Below, one piece after another: positions 1 to 10,600 of a stretch of DNA of 31,307 nucleotides. This DNA comes from Priapulus caudatus (Eukaryota > Priapulida > Priapulimorpha > Priapulimorphida > Priapulidae). The position numbers and the translations under genes are program-made. The notes below the pieces were generated by a model. The model was given only the letters and a program-made list of their open reading frames with translations. It was not told where the DNA came from and did not search any database. Numbering within the stretch: the first letter of the stretch is position 1; each line of letters starts with the position of its first letter. Where the stretch lies: the NCBI RefSeq assembly GCF_000485595.1, contig NW_014577251.1:149808-181114 (forward strand), in the 5' to 3' direction.

Positions 1-250
1 CTGTACCGCGGCACCGCTGCACGGTTAGCTTGGAGATGGGGAAACTGTCAACAACATCGGAGAATTCAGCCAACATTGAGGTATTCCAAATACTCTTTAT
101 TAAGACACGAACGCGCAGTGAAATGGAGGAACTTTAGAGTTTTATTTTGCCACCATAAGTTTAGCGATGATTATGCCATGGACACCGAGTATTTGCTGGT
201 CCTAGTACTGGGGAAATTAGCGTGTTGGTATGCGCATTGGTGAGCGCCTT
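1..250 (-). mobile_element. Foldback MITE, TTAA-flanked, partial copy
   Basis: The window opens inside this element. Its right end (about 110-250) reads as a diverged reverse complement of the left end of the complete copy at 689-1196, sharing the terminal stretch around TATGCGCATT and GAGC next to a TTAA at 251-254. Positions 1-95 match the reverse complement of about 830-950 inside the complete copy. It has no coding capacity. The TTAA target suggests a piggyBac-type or similar transposase, but the termini do not start with CCC, so the superfamily is not assigned. Confidence 0.65.
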
Positions 251-406
251 TTAATTTCCGACTTCTCCTGCGTCTATATGAGACCGGGTTCGTATGTCAC
301 ATGCAGCTCGGGCCTACAGTCGGTGATCCGTCGCACGCTGCTGACCCAATTTTTTTGGTTCACAAAGAAAAAATCCTACCTGTGGTTTGGTAGTTCTAGT
401 CACGTG

Positions 407-2178
407 TTTTTTGCTCATCTGACGAACGTCAGAATGCAGCTTGTAGAATCGATGATCGCCGTTCCGTCGTCCGTGCGCGTCCGTTGCGAGCGTCCGTTGT
501 CCCCGTCCGTCCGTTCAACAGTTGGGACCAAATCTTAGAACCGCTTTGACGTATGGGCGTCACCGATATTCGGGACATCGGGGGTAAGTTCCAAAAACGA
601 GTTTGGGATAGTCAAAGCTTTGGGCGGGTCAAAGTGTCAATAAGGTGCAAGAGCGTGTAAAAGAAGGGAACATTCCCCCTTAACTTAAAGCTCACAATGC
701 GCACCAAACTGCTAATCTTACTCCGTACTAGACTAGCAAATACTTCGTGGTATGCATAATCACACTACCTGATGTACAAAATTAAACTCTAGTTCCTCCC
801 ATTTCACTGCCACGTTTGTCTTATAAAAGAATTTTTATGAAATACCTCCAATGTTGTTGAAATTCTGCCGATGTTGTTGAACAGTTCCCAATCCCAGCAA
901 CCGTTGCAGCGTGCTGCGTTTTACAGCGGTACGGGTTGCAGCAAGATAAAACAGTTGTGACGTCACCGTCACCCACTCGAGGCTATTTTGTTTGCGCAAA
1001 ACTCAGGTCGGCGTTTGCCGCAGAATGCCAGTTTTCTCACCTGCTGTTTTTGTAGGTTCGCGTTTTAAGCAACGCGCGTGAAATGGAGCAACTAGAGTTT
1101 ATTTTGTCATAAGCGTAGTGTGATTCAGATGACACGAAGTACCTTGGCTTAGTCTAGTACTAAGAAATTAGCGTTTGGATGCGCATTGTGGAGCCTTTAA
1201 GGGTGATTGGCGAGGAAATGCAGAATTGCCGGCACAAGAATCTGAAACGGCTGACCTAGCGTGCTGCTGATAGTCGTGATGTATAGCATCATTGGTAGCG
1301 AAAAAAGCCATCACTGTGCCGAAACTTGAGAGGCGTCACGGTGATCAAAGGTCAATGGGCACAGTGGCCAGATTTTAGACATTTTCTGAGGAGCGAATGG
1401 TCTGCGGAGCGACTTGAAACAAACTTTTTCTGTCATGCGGTAACCTAGCCTTTTGTTTTTATGGCTTTATTGAAAGGACCATGAAATGTGACTTTCTGCT
1501 GACATGCGAAGAGTAAGTGGTCGGATTACCTTTTGTCCCTCAAGAGGCGGTCGTTAAAACATGGATTTCTTTTACTGTTAGAAAGAATTTGACTGCCGGG
1601 TTTGCTAGTAGAATCTGTACGCGCTGGATGTATGAGGCTTACAATGTCACTAGTGAAATTTCAAAAGCTAAATTTGGTTGGAAGAAGGTTTATGCTCCTT
1701 AAATCGTATAATTTTCTATGGCCATTCTGTACTGTCAGTGTGTTACATGTAACGTTATGCCACTGCCAGTGGCCACTGCCAGTGCATGTTGGTGGTGGTA
1801 CTGCTTGTAGTTTTTGCCTGCGTTAATTAGTTACCAGGTGGCAGCCTCTCTATTTTAACCTGTAGGCTTACGTAGGTAAATGGATGAGTGCTTACCTATT
1901 CTGTCTTGCAAATAGTTGTTGCTGCTACGTACGATGGGAGCTTCCATCTTTAATCTGAAGACACTTAAACGTACGCGCCATCTCGTGGCAACTCTCATAA
2001 CGATCCCAACGAACATGCCTTTGAGAAGGTTCCTGATACCATCCCTGTGTCTTCCACTGTTTCGGCGTGTATGTGAACACATTTGGGACTAACAGGGTTT
2101 ACTAGAATCCCACCACTTCACCACAGAGTCACCGCAGTAGACGTTAGATGAGCGCTGTCGCTCCGCGGCACTTGTTAT
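407..2178 (+). mobile_element. Family L repeat, copy 1 (interrupted)
   Basis: This is a ~1.2 kb non-coding interspersed repeat, seen three times in the window (also 12781-13963 and, reversed, 26902-28123). It starts with a hairpin built on CATCTGAC/GTCAGATG, followed by GCAGCTTGTAGAATCG and a CGTCCGTCC-rich tract, and ends in GCGGCACTTGTTAT. In this copy the hairpin carries small differences and the element is split by a 508 bp MITE at 689-1196. It has many small indels relative to copy 2. A reading frame on the minus strand near 1855-2082 is also open in copy 2. The class is not certain; the hairpin followed by CTAA (read from the other end) recalls Helitron 3' ends, but the other terminus does not fit. 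Confidence 0.75.
689..1196 (+). mobile_element. Complete foldback MITE with TTAA target duplication
   Basis: The element is bounded by TTAA at 685-688 and 1197-1200. Its ends are inverted repeats of about 120-130 bp: the left starts AGCTCACAATGCGCA and the right, reverse-complemented, starts AGGCTCCACAATGCGCA; both continue into a region with GTACTAGACTA and then AACTCTAGTT. It sits inside family L copy 1. The matching place in copy 2 (around 13018-13030) has a single TTAA and no insert, which gives the empty site. It has no plausible transposase ORF, so it is non-autonomous. Confidence 0.8.
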
Positions 2179-2737
2179 ATGAATTAATGTCATTGCGGTT
2201 CGGTAAATGAGCGATGCCGCCGGGAAATGGTAGATTCTACGATTGCTCGGCGATCGTGGTTGAGATTTCATCTCACTGTGTGCTTATCGTTCGTCTTGTC
2301 CTTTGCTGCTGTGGAATTCTAGCTTTCTGCATGTGGTCGTCAGTGGTCAGCAGACGTGACAGCCGCATCATGGTCGATGTATTCTCAAAGCCCGCTGTAG
2401 CGACCACTTCAATGCCTTGACCTGGGTTTTTTTAGACATGAATTAGTTTTCCACTGTTTTGGGAATTTTCGATCGTTCGAACGTCGACATTTATCTTCGA
2501 CAACGGCTTACTCAGCTCCAAGATAGATGCTAGATGTACAATCGTTTCCGCGACGGCCGCAGTGAACAGAAAGATTAGACCGTTTGACCACGCGCAACCT
2601 GGCTGATTTGCCAAGCAACCGTGCTCGGTCATGATAGGGTTGTGTAGCATAGATAGCTTTGTGATCATGAGCTACTGCAACAGTCCAACGAACTCGTCGC
2701 TGGTTGTAATGTATGTGGTTTGGCTGTGTGTTTGTAG

Positions 2738-2778
<41 letters not shown>

Positions 2779-3727
2779 CGCGTGCCGGCGAACGCGCGCG
2801 CGCGTGCGTGCGTGTGTGGGTGACTCATCTGATAACTTATACAGCCATCGTCGAGTGACAGCTGGCAACAACGTTACGCCGCTTGTATGCATCACTATGT
2901 CGTCAAACTTCGCACACATCACATCTTCGGCGGTATGCCTACACGAGCGCGCGCACCGACCCGAGCCCTCACGTCTCTTCTTCCCGTATAGCACGAGTGC
3001 TGTTTAACTTTCGCGGTGAAGCCTCGTGTGTAAGATCCATACCTTGGCATTGTGTTCGAGCGTAGAACAGCGTTCTATATGACATGCGAGGCGATACCGC
3101 TGACCATATAAGAGCTTCACCAGGAAGAGTATTCGACTGTAGTCGTTTTGTGTGCGGCGCGGGTGGTCGGCCATGGTATCCATAGATGCGATGTACAAAT
3201 GGGTGGGAGAGAAGGCGGAGACCGTGGAGAAGGCAGTGGAGGTGAGTTAGGGGCGCGGTGGCGGTGCTGCTAGAGTCCACTATGTTGGCGATGTTATACG
3301 TCCACCTACTAACACTTACCAATATCGTAATATCGATTTTACTAGCCGGTTACACCTGCCAGACGCTTACAATACAAATAACGATTGCGCGGTTCAATCG
3401 ACTGTGTAAGCTCTGTATTTTCTGCCCTCGAGCCCAAGTTAGTCTTACCTTTCGCGTGAAATTGCAACGTAATTTCAATACCCCGTGGCAATTGTTGTCA
3501 ATTTCTGTTGGGCGTGGAAAACGAATACGGGTAATTTGCGGTCTTGCATGCTGCACGAAGCCAGCGCAGCTAGGTGAACAGGAGGTATAAACAGTGATGC
3601 GCGGAGCATGGGACGTCTCCCATTTATTATGCTAGACACTGTGTGAATCTCATACCGAGTTGGCAGAGCGAGAGTAACACCGTAAAATGCAGTAGAAGTC
3701 ACTACGCTGTCGAACAACAATTAACAT
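2179..3727. other. Gene-free stretch upstream of the first exon
   Basis: I see no supported coding exon here. The ORFs in this stretch are short and overlap one another on both strands, and several are artefacts of the GT/GC repeat at 2739-2818. If the Mctp gene extends upstream of the window, this is intronic; nothing here resembles the start of a C2 domain. Confidence 0.5.
2739..2818 (+). repeat. GT/GC-rich microsatellite
   Basis: An uninterrupted GT run sits at the centre, flanked by GCGTGT and GCGC-rich variants. The alternating purine-pyrimidine composition is of the Z-DNA-forming type. ORFs on both strands here are repeat artefacts. Confidence 0.9.
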
Positions 3728-4435
3728 CTAGAAGTACATGTGCAGGGAGCCTTTTACACACAATCGAAGACCTTTGCAACAGACCACGTACGCCTTCGCC
3801 GACGATTTTGCTCATGTCAATCACCGCATTGCTAATCGATCATTTTTGATTCGCAGTTTTTTTTTTGAAAAACCGATATTCGAAAAATAAAAATCAGCCT
3901 GTCCAGCCTGTCTAGAAGTACATGTGCAGGGAGCCCCCTGAGTTGCACACATGCTTCCCTACTTGAGGACGACCTTCCATTTTTTGTAATAAGTGTGATC
4001 GCAATAAGCTACGAACCATCGATTGGACGTGTGCAGAAATCAAGCGCTTAGTTCCACGCAAACGACTTGCAAACAAAATTTTGTGAAAAAATTAACTGAA
4101 GCGAAAACTTAAATCGCGTGTGGCCTCATCGCCACACAGACACAGCGGAAGCAGGATTTAAAAAAATTACCTGAACCTGCAATTTTTGCAATTTTGTACC
4201 GGAATTTTTGACCAGTGCGAACAAATTCGCTCCCCATCTCGTTATAGATACACCTAATATAAAACGCCTGTTGGTTAATTGTCTCGTGACACTCAAACGA
4301 AGACCTTTGCAACAGACCACGCCTTTGCCGCCAATTTTGCTCATGTCAATCCCCGCATTGCTAATCGATCATTTTTAATTTACAGTTTTTTTTTAAATAC
4401 CGATATTCGAAAAATAAAAATCAGCCTGTCCAGCC
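3728..4435 (+). repeat. Offset direct duplication just upstream of exon 1
   Basis: Positions 3765-3908 and 4298-4435 are near-identical direct repeats. Both run from CGAAGACCTTTGCAACAGAC through TGCTAATCGATCATTTTT and CCGATATTCGAAAAATAAAA to CAGCCTGTCCAGCC, about 530 bp apart. A separate 24 bp direct repeat built on TAGAAGTACATGTGCAGGG occurs at 3728-3751 and 3912-3935. The second long copy stops about 41 bp before the exon at 4477, so the duplication contributes the region where the branch point of that intron would be expected. Confidence 0.8.
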
Positions 4436-4476
4436 GAGCGACGCTTGATCGTACGTCGACTTTCTGCTTTCTCCAG

Positions 4477-4653
4477 CACTTGCGACACACGACCAGCCTC
4501 GCGGATACCACGGGCAAGATGAAGAATCAGATCTGGTCGAGCGTAGTGACGATTGTGCTCGTCGAGGGTAAGAACCTGCTACCGATGGACGCCAACGGCC
4601 TGTCTGACCCCTACGTGAAGTTCCGCCTGAGCAACGAGAAGTACAAGAGTAAG
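4477..4653 (+). CDS. Mctp: Mctp exon 1 of window: linker and start of C2B
   Basis: Encodes window residues 1-59, phase 0 to 0. The acceptor is the pyrimidine-rich TTTCTGCTTTCTCCAG ending at 4476. The linker ([14 protein letters not shown]) is followed by [17 protein letters not shown] and the first Ca2+ loop, with Asp38 and Asp44 in [13 protein letters not shown]. The donor is AAG|GTAAAT at 4654, and splicing to 5466 gives the family-typical [13 protein letters not shown]. An ATG at 4519 (Met15) could serve as an internal start, but family homology of the preceding linker suggests translation enters from an upstream exon. The donor is the first unit of a minisatellite that fills the next 230 bp. 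Confidence 0.93.
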
Positions 4654-7600
4654 GTAAATGCGAAAAGTACAAGAGTAAGGTACATGCTAGAAGTACAAGA
4701 TTAAAGTAAATGCGAAAAGTACAAGAGTAAGGTGAATGTGAAAAGTACAAGAGTTGAAGAGTAAGGTACATACAAGAAATACAAGAGTTGAAGAGTAAGG
4801 TACATACAAGAAATACAAGAGTATGGTACATGCGAAAAGTAAAAAAGTAAGGTACATGCCAGAAGTACAAGATTAAGGTAAATGCGAGGTAAATCGGGCT
4901 ATTGCTTTGGGGGGGGGGGTTGAGTCGAATTTGAGTCGGGATCTGTTGGTAGCAGTGCTGTGTTCGTTTGTCGCTTCTCACGTCTGAGTTACCCACAATG
5001 AGTTCATTTAGGAATTCAGATCATTCAGTCATTGAGATACCTGGATGTAAACGTTATACAGCACCATGGTTAAATGCTGTAGATAACTCTTGCATAACAT
5101 AGATAGAAAGCTTGTGTAAACCCGGCGGGGACGCTATAGGCATTACTGAAAAGATGTGCTAAGATTTACTGACAGTAACTCTATCAACCAGCAGTAGGAA
5201 GATGCTGCGATATTCGTGGCGTTGCGTTGCAGATGACGTCATCGCCTGTTAAGCTTGCTCACTCGATCTTTTACATTCCATGAATTCGTTCATCGAATTA
5301 ATTTGGTTATGAGAAAAATTATTAAAGGGTGCTTATACTAAGTTCGCATGTATGTATGCGTAGGTCTGTGCGCGCATGACTGTCTAACGTCAGGGTGACT
5401 ATTATTCTTCTATATGTGCCTGTTGAAAAATTTAGTTTATATAAAAAAAACTTCTTGCCCATCAGGTGGCCTTCAAGACTTTGAATCCAAACTGGTTGGA
5501 GCAGTTTGATTTGCATATGTTTGACGATCAGAGTAAGCAGTTGGAAATGACCATCTGGGATAAAGATATTCGCAGTAAAGATGATTTTATGGGTCGGTAA
5601 GTAAATATTAAAACGCATTTTTATGGAAGGTTTGATGAAATATTCAGGAAGTGGTAAAACCGCAATGGTGTGTTTTGCATTTTAATAAGAATAATGAATA
5701 ATGCAGACGCGTTTGCATATATGCGTCCCTGCGTGCGTGCCTGCGCACGTGCGTACCTGTGCATGCTCGCGTGCGTGCCTGCGTGCGTTCAACGTACGTA
5801 AATTTAGGAAAGAATGTAGTGTAGTCAAATTTCGTTGCTACAAAGATAAACACTTGTTGTTAATGAAAGTTTTAAGGTTGAAAAGTGACACTAAGAATTT
5901 TAGCAACTTGGAATTGCCAAATATGAAGCCAATTTGCATGATTCGAAAGTCACACATTTTCTAGTTCTATCGATTTTTTCGACGTTGTGTAATGTTTTGT
6001 AATACGTGTATGAGTTTCGCGCGACGCCTACCGTTAGCCCACCTATATCACCTAACCCCGCTGTTACAATGACTTCTCGCAGATGTACGATCGACCTTGC
6101 GCAACTGCCGCGAGAGAGGACGCACGCAATCTGGCAGGACCTGGAGGATGGAGCCGGCAGCATCCATCTGCTTCTGACCATCAGCGGAACGGTCGGCACG
6201 GAAACCATCTCGGATCTCGCAAACTACGAACCCCTGCCCGCCGAGCGGCAGGCCATCATGAGACGATATGTAAGCATACTGATTACGCGCACGCAGTACG
6301 TAAAGCGTAGAGTGCCGTCACGAGACACTCTGTCCCTGTTGCGTTATTTTATCAGGATATCACGTTCACGGAAAATTGTCTGATGCAGTCGCAGCGTCAT
6401 TAAGAACGCCCGACCGATGCATGACACAACCCGTCCACCATGCAGCAAAGATTTATTTAATTGCATCCTATGCAGGCAATCCACAAGGCATTTAAAAGGA
6501 TGAGGGACGTCGGCCATCTCACGGTGAAGGTGTTCAAGGCAAGAGACTTAGCTGCCGCCGACCTGGGAGGCAAGTAATCCTACAGCGGCTTAACAAATCG
6601 CTCTTTAAAATTGTCGTCTGTCTCAAAGTCTATGGCTTGCGGGAAAATTTAGCGTGTGTGAGTGCTTTCTGAAATGCATCGTCCTTGATTAGTAGTCATG
6701 CTCATCACGACAAAAGGTTGGATAAGGCTGCACTAAGTAGATTTTATTTGAAGCTAGGAAAGGTATTGGTAAAGTTACATAAGAGGTTTGCTTGCTGAAA
6801 ATTGCATTAAATAGTGAAATAATAATGTTTATTATTAATTTTAAACATTTGAACCGATGCTAATTGCTGGTGAAATAATTGTGTCGAAAATTGGCTCATT
6901 TCTATTCTTTTCGTTATTCTCGCAATCCGTAAAAAGGAAGCGCGTGATCACACGTAACGTTACACATTTGATTATCTAATTTATCGGCTCGTGTGTTTTC
7001 GTGGTTAAGTAGACACACGTTGTTCACTCGATGACAGTGCAGTAACACACCGTAACATAAAATACCATGCGTGATGTGATGTGATGGAACAGCGACGCGG
7101 GATGCGATTCCAGCATTTTGCACTCTCGCACGCAGGTAAGAGCGACCCGTTCTGTGTACTGGAACTTGTGAACGCCCGGTTGCAGACCCACACCGAGTAC
7201 AAGACGCTAACGCCAGAGTGGAATAAGATCTTCACTTTGTAAGCGTGTTGCCGTGTGTGCGAGCATGCGTGCGTACTGTGTGTGTGCGTGGTTGTGTGCG
7301 TGTGTGTGCGTGCGCGTTTGTGTTTGTGCGTGCGTGCATGCTTATATGCGTTCGTGCATGCTTATATGCGTTCGTGCATGCTTATATGCGTTCGTGCGTG
7401 CGTGCGTGCTTGTTAGTCTGTGTGTGCGTGTTTGTTTGTGTTTGTGCATGCGTGCATGCTTATGTGTGTGCGTGAGTGTTTGTGGGCGTGCGTGCATGAG
7501 TGTCTGTGTGTGTCAATTCTGTGCATGGTGAACGTTGCCGCACCAGTGCAATAGCTCCAGTTCACCTACTACTCGCTTATGTTTGTCGAGGCTATACTCC

Positions 7601-10600
7601 AGGTGAACGTCAGTGACTTATCAGTTAACAATTACAATTACATATTATGCATTCGCGATCAAATATTCTTGTTGGCGTTTCTTGTTGGCGTTTGGCTGAT
7701 GCAATTCAATTGATTTTGTCAACAAATTACACCGATGTTGTTGCACAGGTTTCCTCATGTGCAATCTCTGCGCTCCCAAGTCTGCCTCTACTGGACTAGT
7801 CACGTGTGTTTCGTTCTTCCCGCGGTTTTTCAGCAATGTCAAAGATATTCACTCGGTGCTTGAGGTCACGGTGTATGACGAGGATCGAAACAAGACTGTG
7901 GAATTCTTGGGAAAAGTCGCCATTCCTCTCCTACAAGTGAGACATTGCAAAATATATCCCATAACGTGTGGCTATATGTATGTGGTTACGCTCACTTCAC
8001 GTCCAAGTGCTGTGGTTCAAGCAAACATGGCAGTGTTTAACGTGGTAGAGAATTGTAGTGGTTTCGTGCGTGAATGGGGTGTTACTGCCGTCATTGGCTG
8101 TAAGTGGATAGTACAGTTATACTCAATGTAGAGAGCATAAATGTATAAACGATGTCCTGCAGATGCTTTTTATTGTTTATTTTAAACAATGGCCCCTAAA
8201 TCATGCCGCACAAACGTTATGGTTGGGCAGGAAACTAATATGAGACATTATGGTCTCAAAAACGTGTTATATCCTATGTGTAAATGAGCTGATGAAAATG
8301 TACTTTTCTTCTCTCCTATTAGATAAACAATGGCGAGCGTAAATGGTATGCGCTGAAGGACAAGAAAATGACGAGGAGAGTAAAGGGCGAGATTCTCTTA
8401 GAGATGGACTTTGTCTTTAACCCGGTATGTATGAATGTAGGGATGATTGAGCATGCAATACACATACATAGCTGCTGTTCCTTCCTCATCTATCTACCCA
8501 TCTCTCTTTTACGTAATGGCGACACCTATGGCAGCCTTCTACTCCCGCCTGTTCTTCGTTAGTCTTTCATGATTTCCTAAATGTGACCAAACCTTTATCA
8601 TTCCTGCAACAACAGGTCAGTCCTATGAAAGTTTTTTATTTATATCACATGTAATACTGGTACGTACGTCTTCACTCGCATATAGTTCGTTTCAAAGTTT
8701 ACTAAAAGATTCAAAATCATTAAAAAAGTGTGAATGTGGAATGTAATTTGTTAACTAACACCAACGTCACCGAATTTTAAGCGTATAATTGAAATTGAAA
8801 TTATTAAGTTGCGTAACTGCAAGGTGGGAGCTCGTATGTGGGTGTTTATATCGTTTGCTTTATCAATGTTAGGTGACAATCGAGTCTCCCAATTCTGTAG
8901 CATTCTTTTATATTTTCTATATTATAAAAATACATTATTAATACGCACACACGCATACATTCATGTACGCACGCACGCACTCTCACGCTTCAAGTGCCTG
9001 TGATCTATAGTACTGGTTAAACGCAATCTTTCCCATATATTAGTTTCAAGCACTTGCGCGTTTCGATGCGCATTTTATAGTGGATGCATAATTCAGAATT
9101 TACGATGAACTGTATAGGTGTATAGCAGATCGGCAAGGCCTTGCATCCTCCGATTTGCATGAAAATTCTAAGACCTGAAAGATACGCAGCCCACTTCTAT
9201 CTTTTTTAGATAGCAGCTCGTAGTTAGTAGTAACTATAGTATTACTCGAGGCATAGTAGTCGCGCGATACGCAGTTCATCCCCCTTAAAAAACTACGAGG
9301 AGAACATACTTGCCTCTCACGTCGTCTGAATGTCATTTTTTTCCTCGCGTAAATTACAGGCCAAGGGAAATCAAACTCTATCTCACTGAGCCAGGCAAGG
9401 ATCTATACATGGGCTTTCTCATCCTCAATGTGCATCTCGTCCCTAAAACTCAGGAAGACCGCGAGCAGGTATGTACGTCTTACACGCAACCAGGAACACG
9501 CGCGCGCACACGCACGTACACAGACGCACCCCATCCACCCACCCACACACGCACGTACACACACGCACCCCCTCCACCCACCCACACACGCAGCCGCGCA
9601 CATACACCCCCCCCCCCCACACACACACATGCAGACACACGTACACACACGCCCCATCTACTCACACACATACATGCGCGCGCACACACACACGCGCACA
9701 CAAAGGCGCGCACACGCACACGCACTCGAACACGCTCACGTATGCAAATGCACTCCCACGCACCTCTGCACGCGTATACGTACACACACATACGCACGCA
9801 AGCATCCAAGCACGCGCACGCATCCCCCATGCATACACGGGCACGCGCGCACGCTCACAAACGCACAGTCACACACGCGCGTACGCACGCACGCACTCAC
9901 GCGCCCTCACACAAACATGCTCTTGTATTAATTTTGTCTAACACTCTTCCAAGATATAACATACTTGCGACATGTCGCGAACCTAATGAAGCTTGTGTGT
10001 ATTGAATATCTAACTGGTGTTTAATATACATTATTTATGTGCGCGCGGTAGTATTGGCGGTGGCCAATCGTGTTATACACGTAGCCATTACATATTGCAA
10101 GAGAACTAGTTTGCCTTGACACCGGACCTTCTAGTCCTAACTGTGAATAACTCGTAATTTTTATGCATAAGCAGCGCAATAAAGTATCGAAGGTGCGTAT
10201 ATGTGTGTGCGTGCGTAGGCTTGCAATGTCCCACTGTATGACCTCTATATACCCACTTGTTTTTCGTAACCATATGACTTGAAAACTAATGTCGGACCTT
10301 CGTTATTTTTATCTTTTTTTTTTTCGTTATTGTTGCCATAGCAAACGCACTCTTATTTTTATAGTGGTTTTTTTCGTTATTGTTGCCATAGCAAACGCAC
10401 TCTTATTTTTAGCTCACCTTGACATCGTCAAGCTGAGCTATTGCCATGGGTCGTCGTACGTCCGTCCGTCCGTCCGTCAACATTTGGCTACGGTCAACGA
10501 TAACTCAGGAACCGTTTGACCCACATGTTTAAAATTGGGTATAGTTGTTACTGTTATGCTCCCATATAATATTAAACGTCCTATTTTGGAGCACGCCAGT

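Noticed and set aside
230-538. A 102-codon + strand ORF
   Set aside because: It spans the end of a MITE and the start of a family L repeat, so it is an accidental frame.
4519-4521. ATG at 4519 as the true start of the protein
   Set aside because: The codons before it continue a family-like linker from a good acceptor at 4476, and a C2A exon exists. An internal alternative start cannot be excluded.
4421-4996. A 191-codon minus-strand ORF
   Set aside because: It is a shadow of exon 1 and of the splice-site minisatellite, which lacks stops in that frame; it has no protein features.
7245-7531. ORFs through the GTGC tract (about 76-92 codons)
   Set aside because: The translation is a Cys/Val/Ala/Arg simple repeat and lies directly after a splice donor; it is intronic repeat.
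9060-9468. The exon at 9360-9468 as a normal or alternative exon between exons 7 and 8
   Set aside because: It enters in phase 2 whereas exon 7 ends in phase 0; splicing there gives a stop within 10 codons, and exons 7 and 8 already join perfectly.
9310-10005. A 231-codon + strand ORF and overlapping ORFs on both strands
   Set aside because: Only the 109 nt exon at its start is real coding sequence. The rest is CA-repeat translation with no stop codons by composition.
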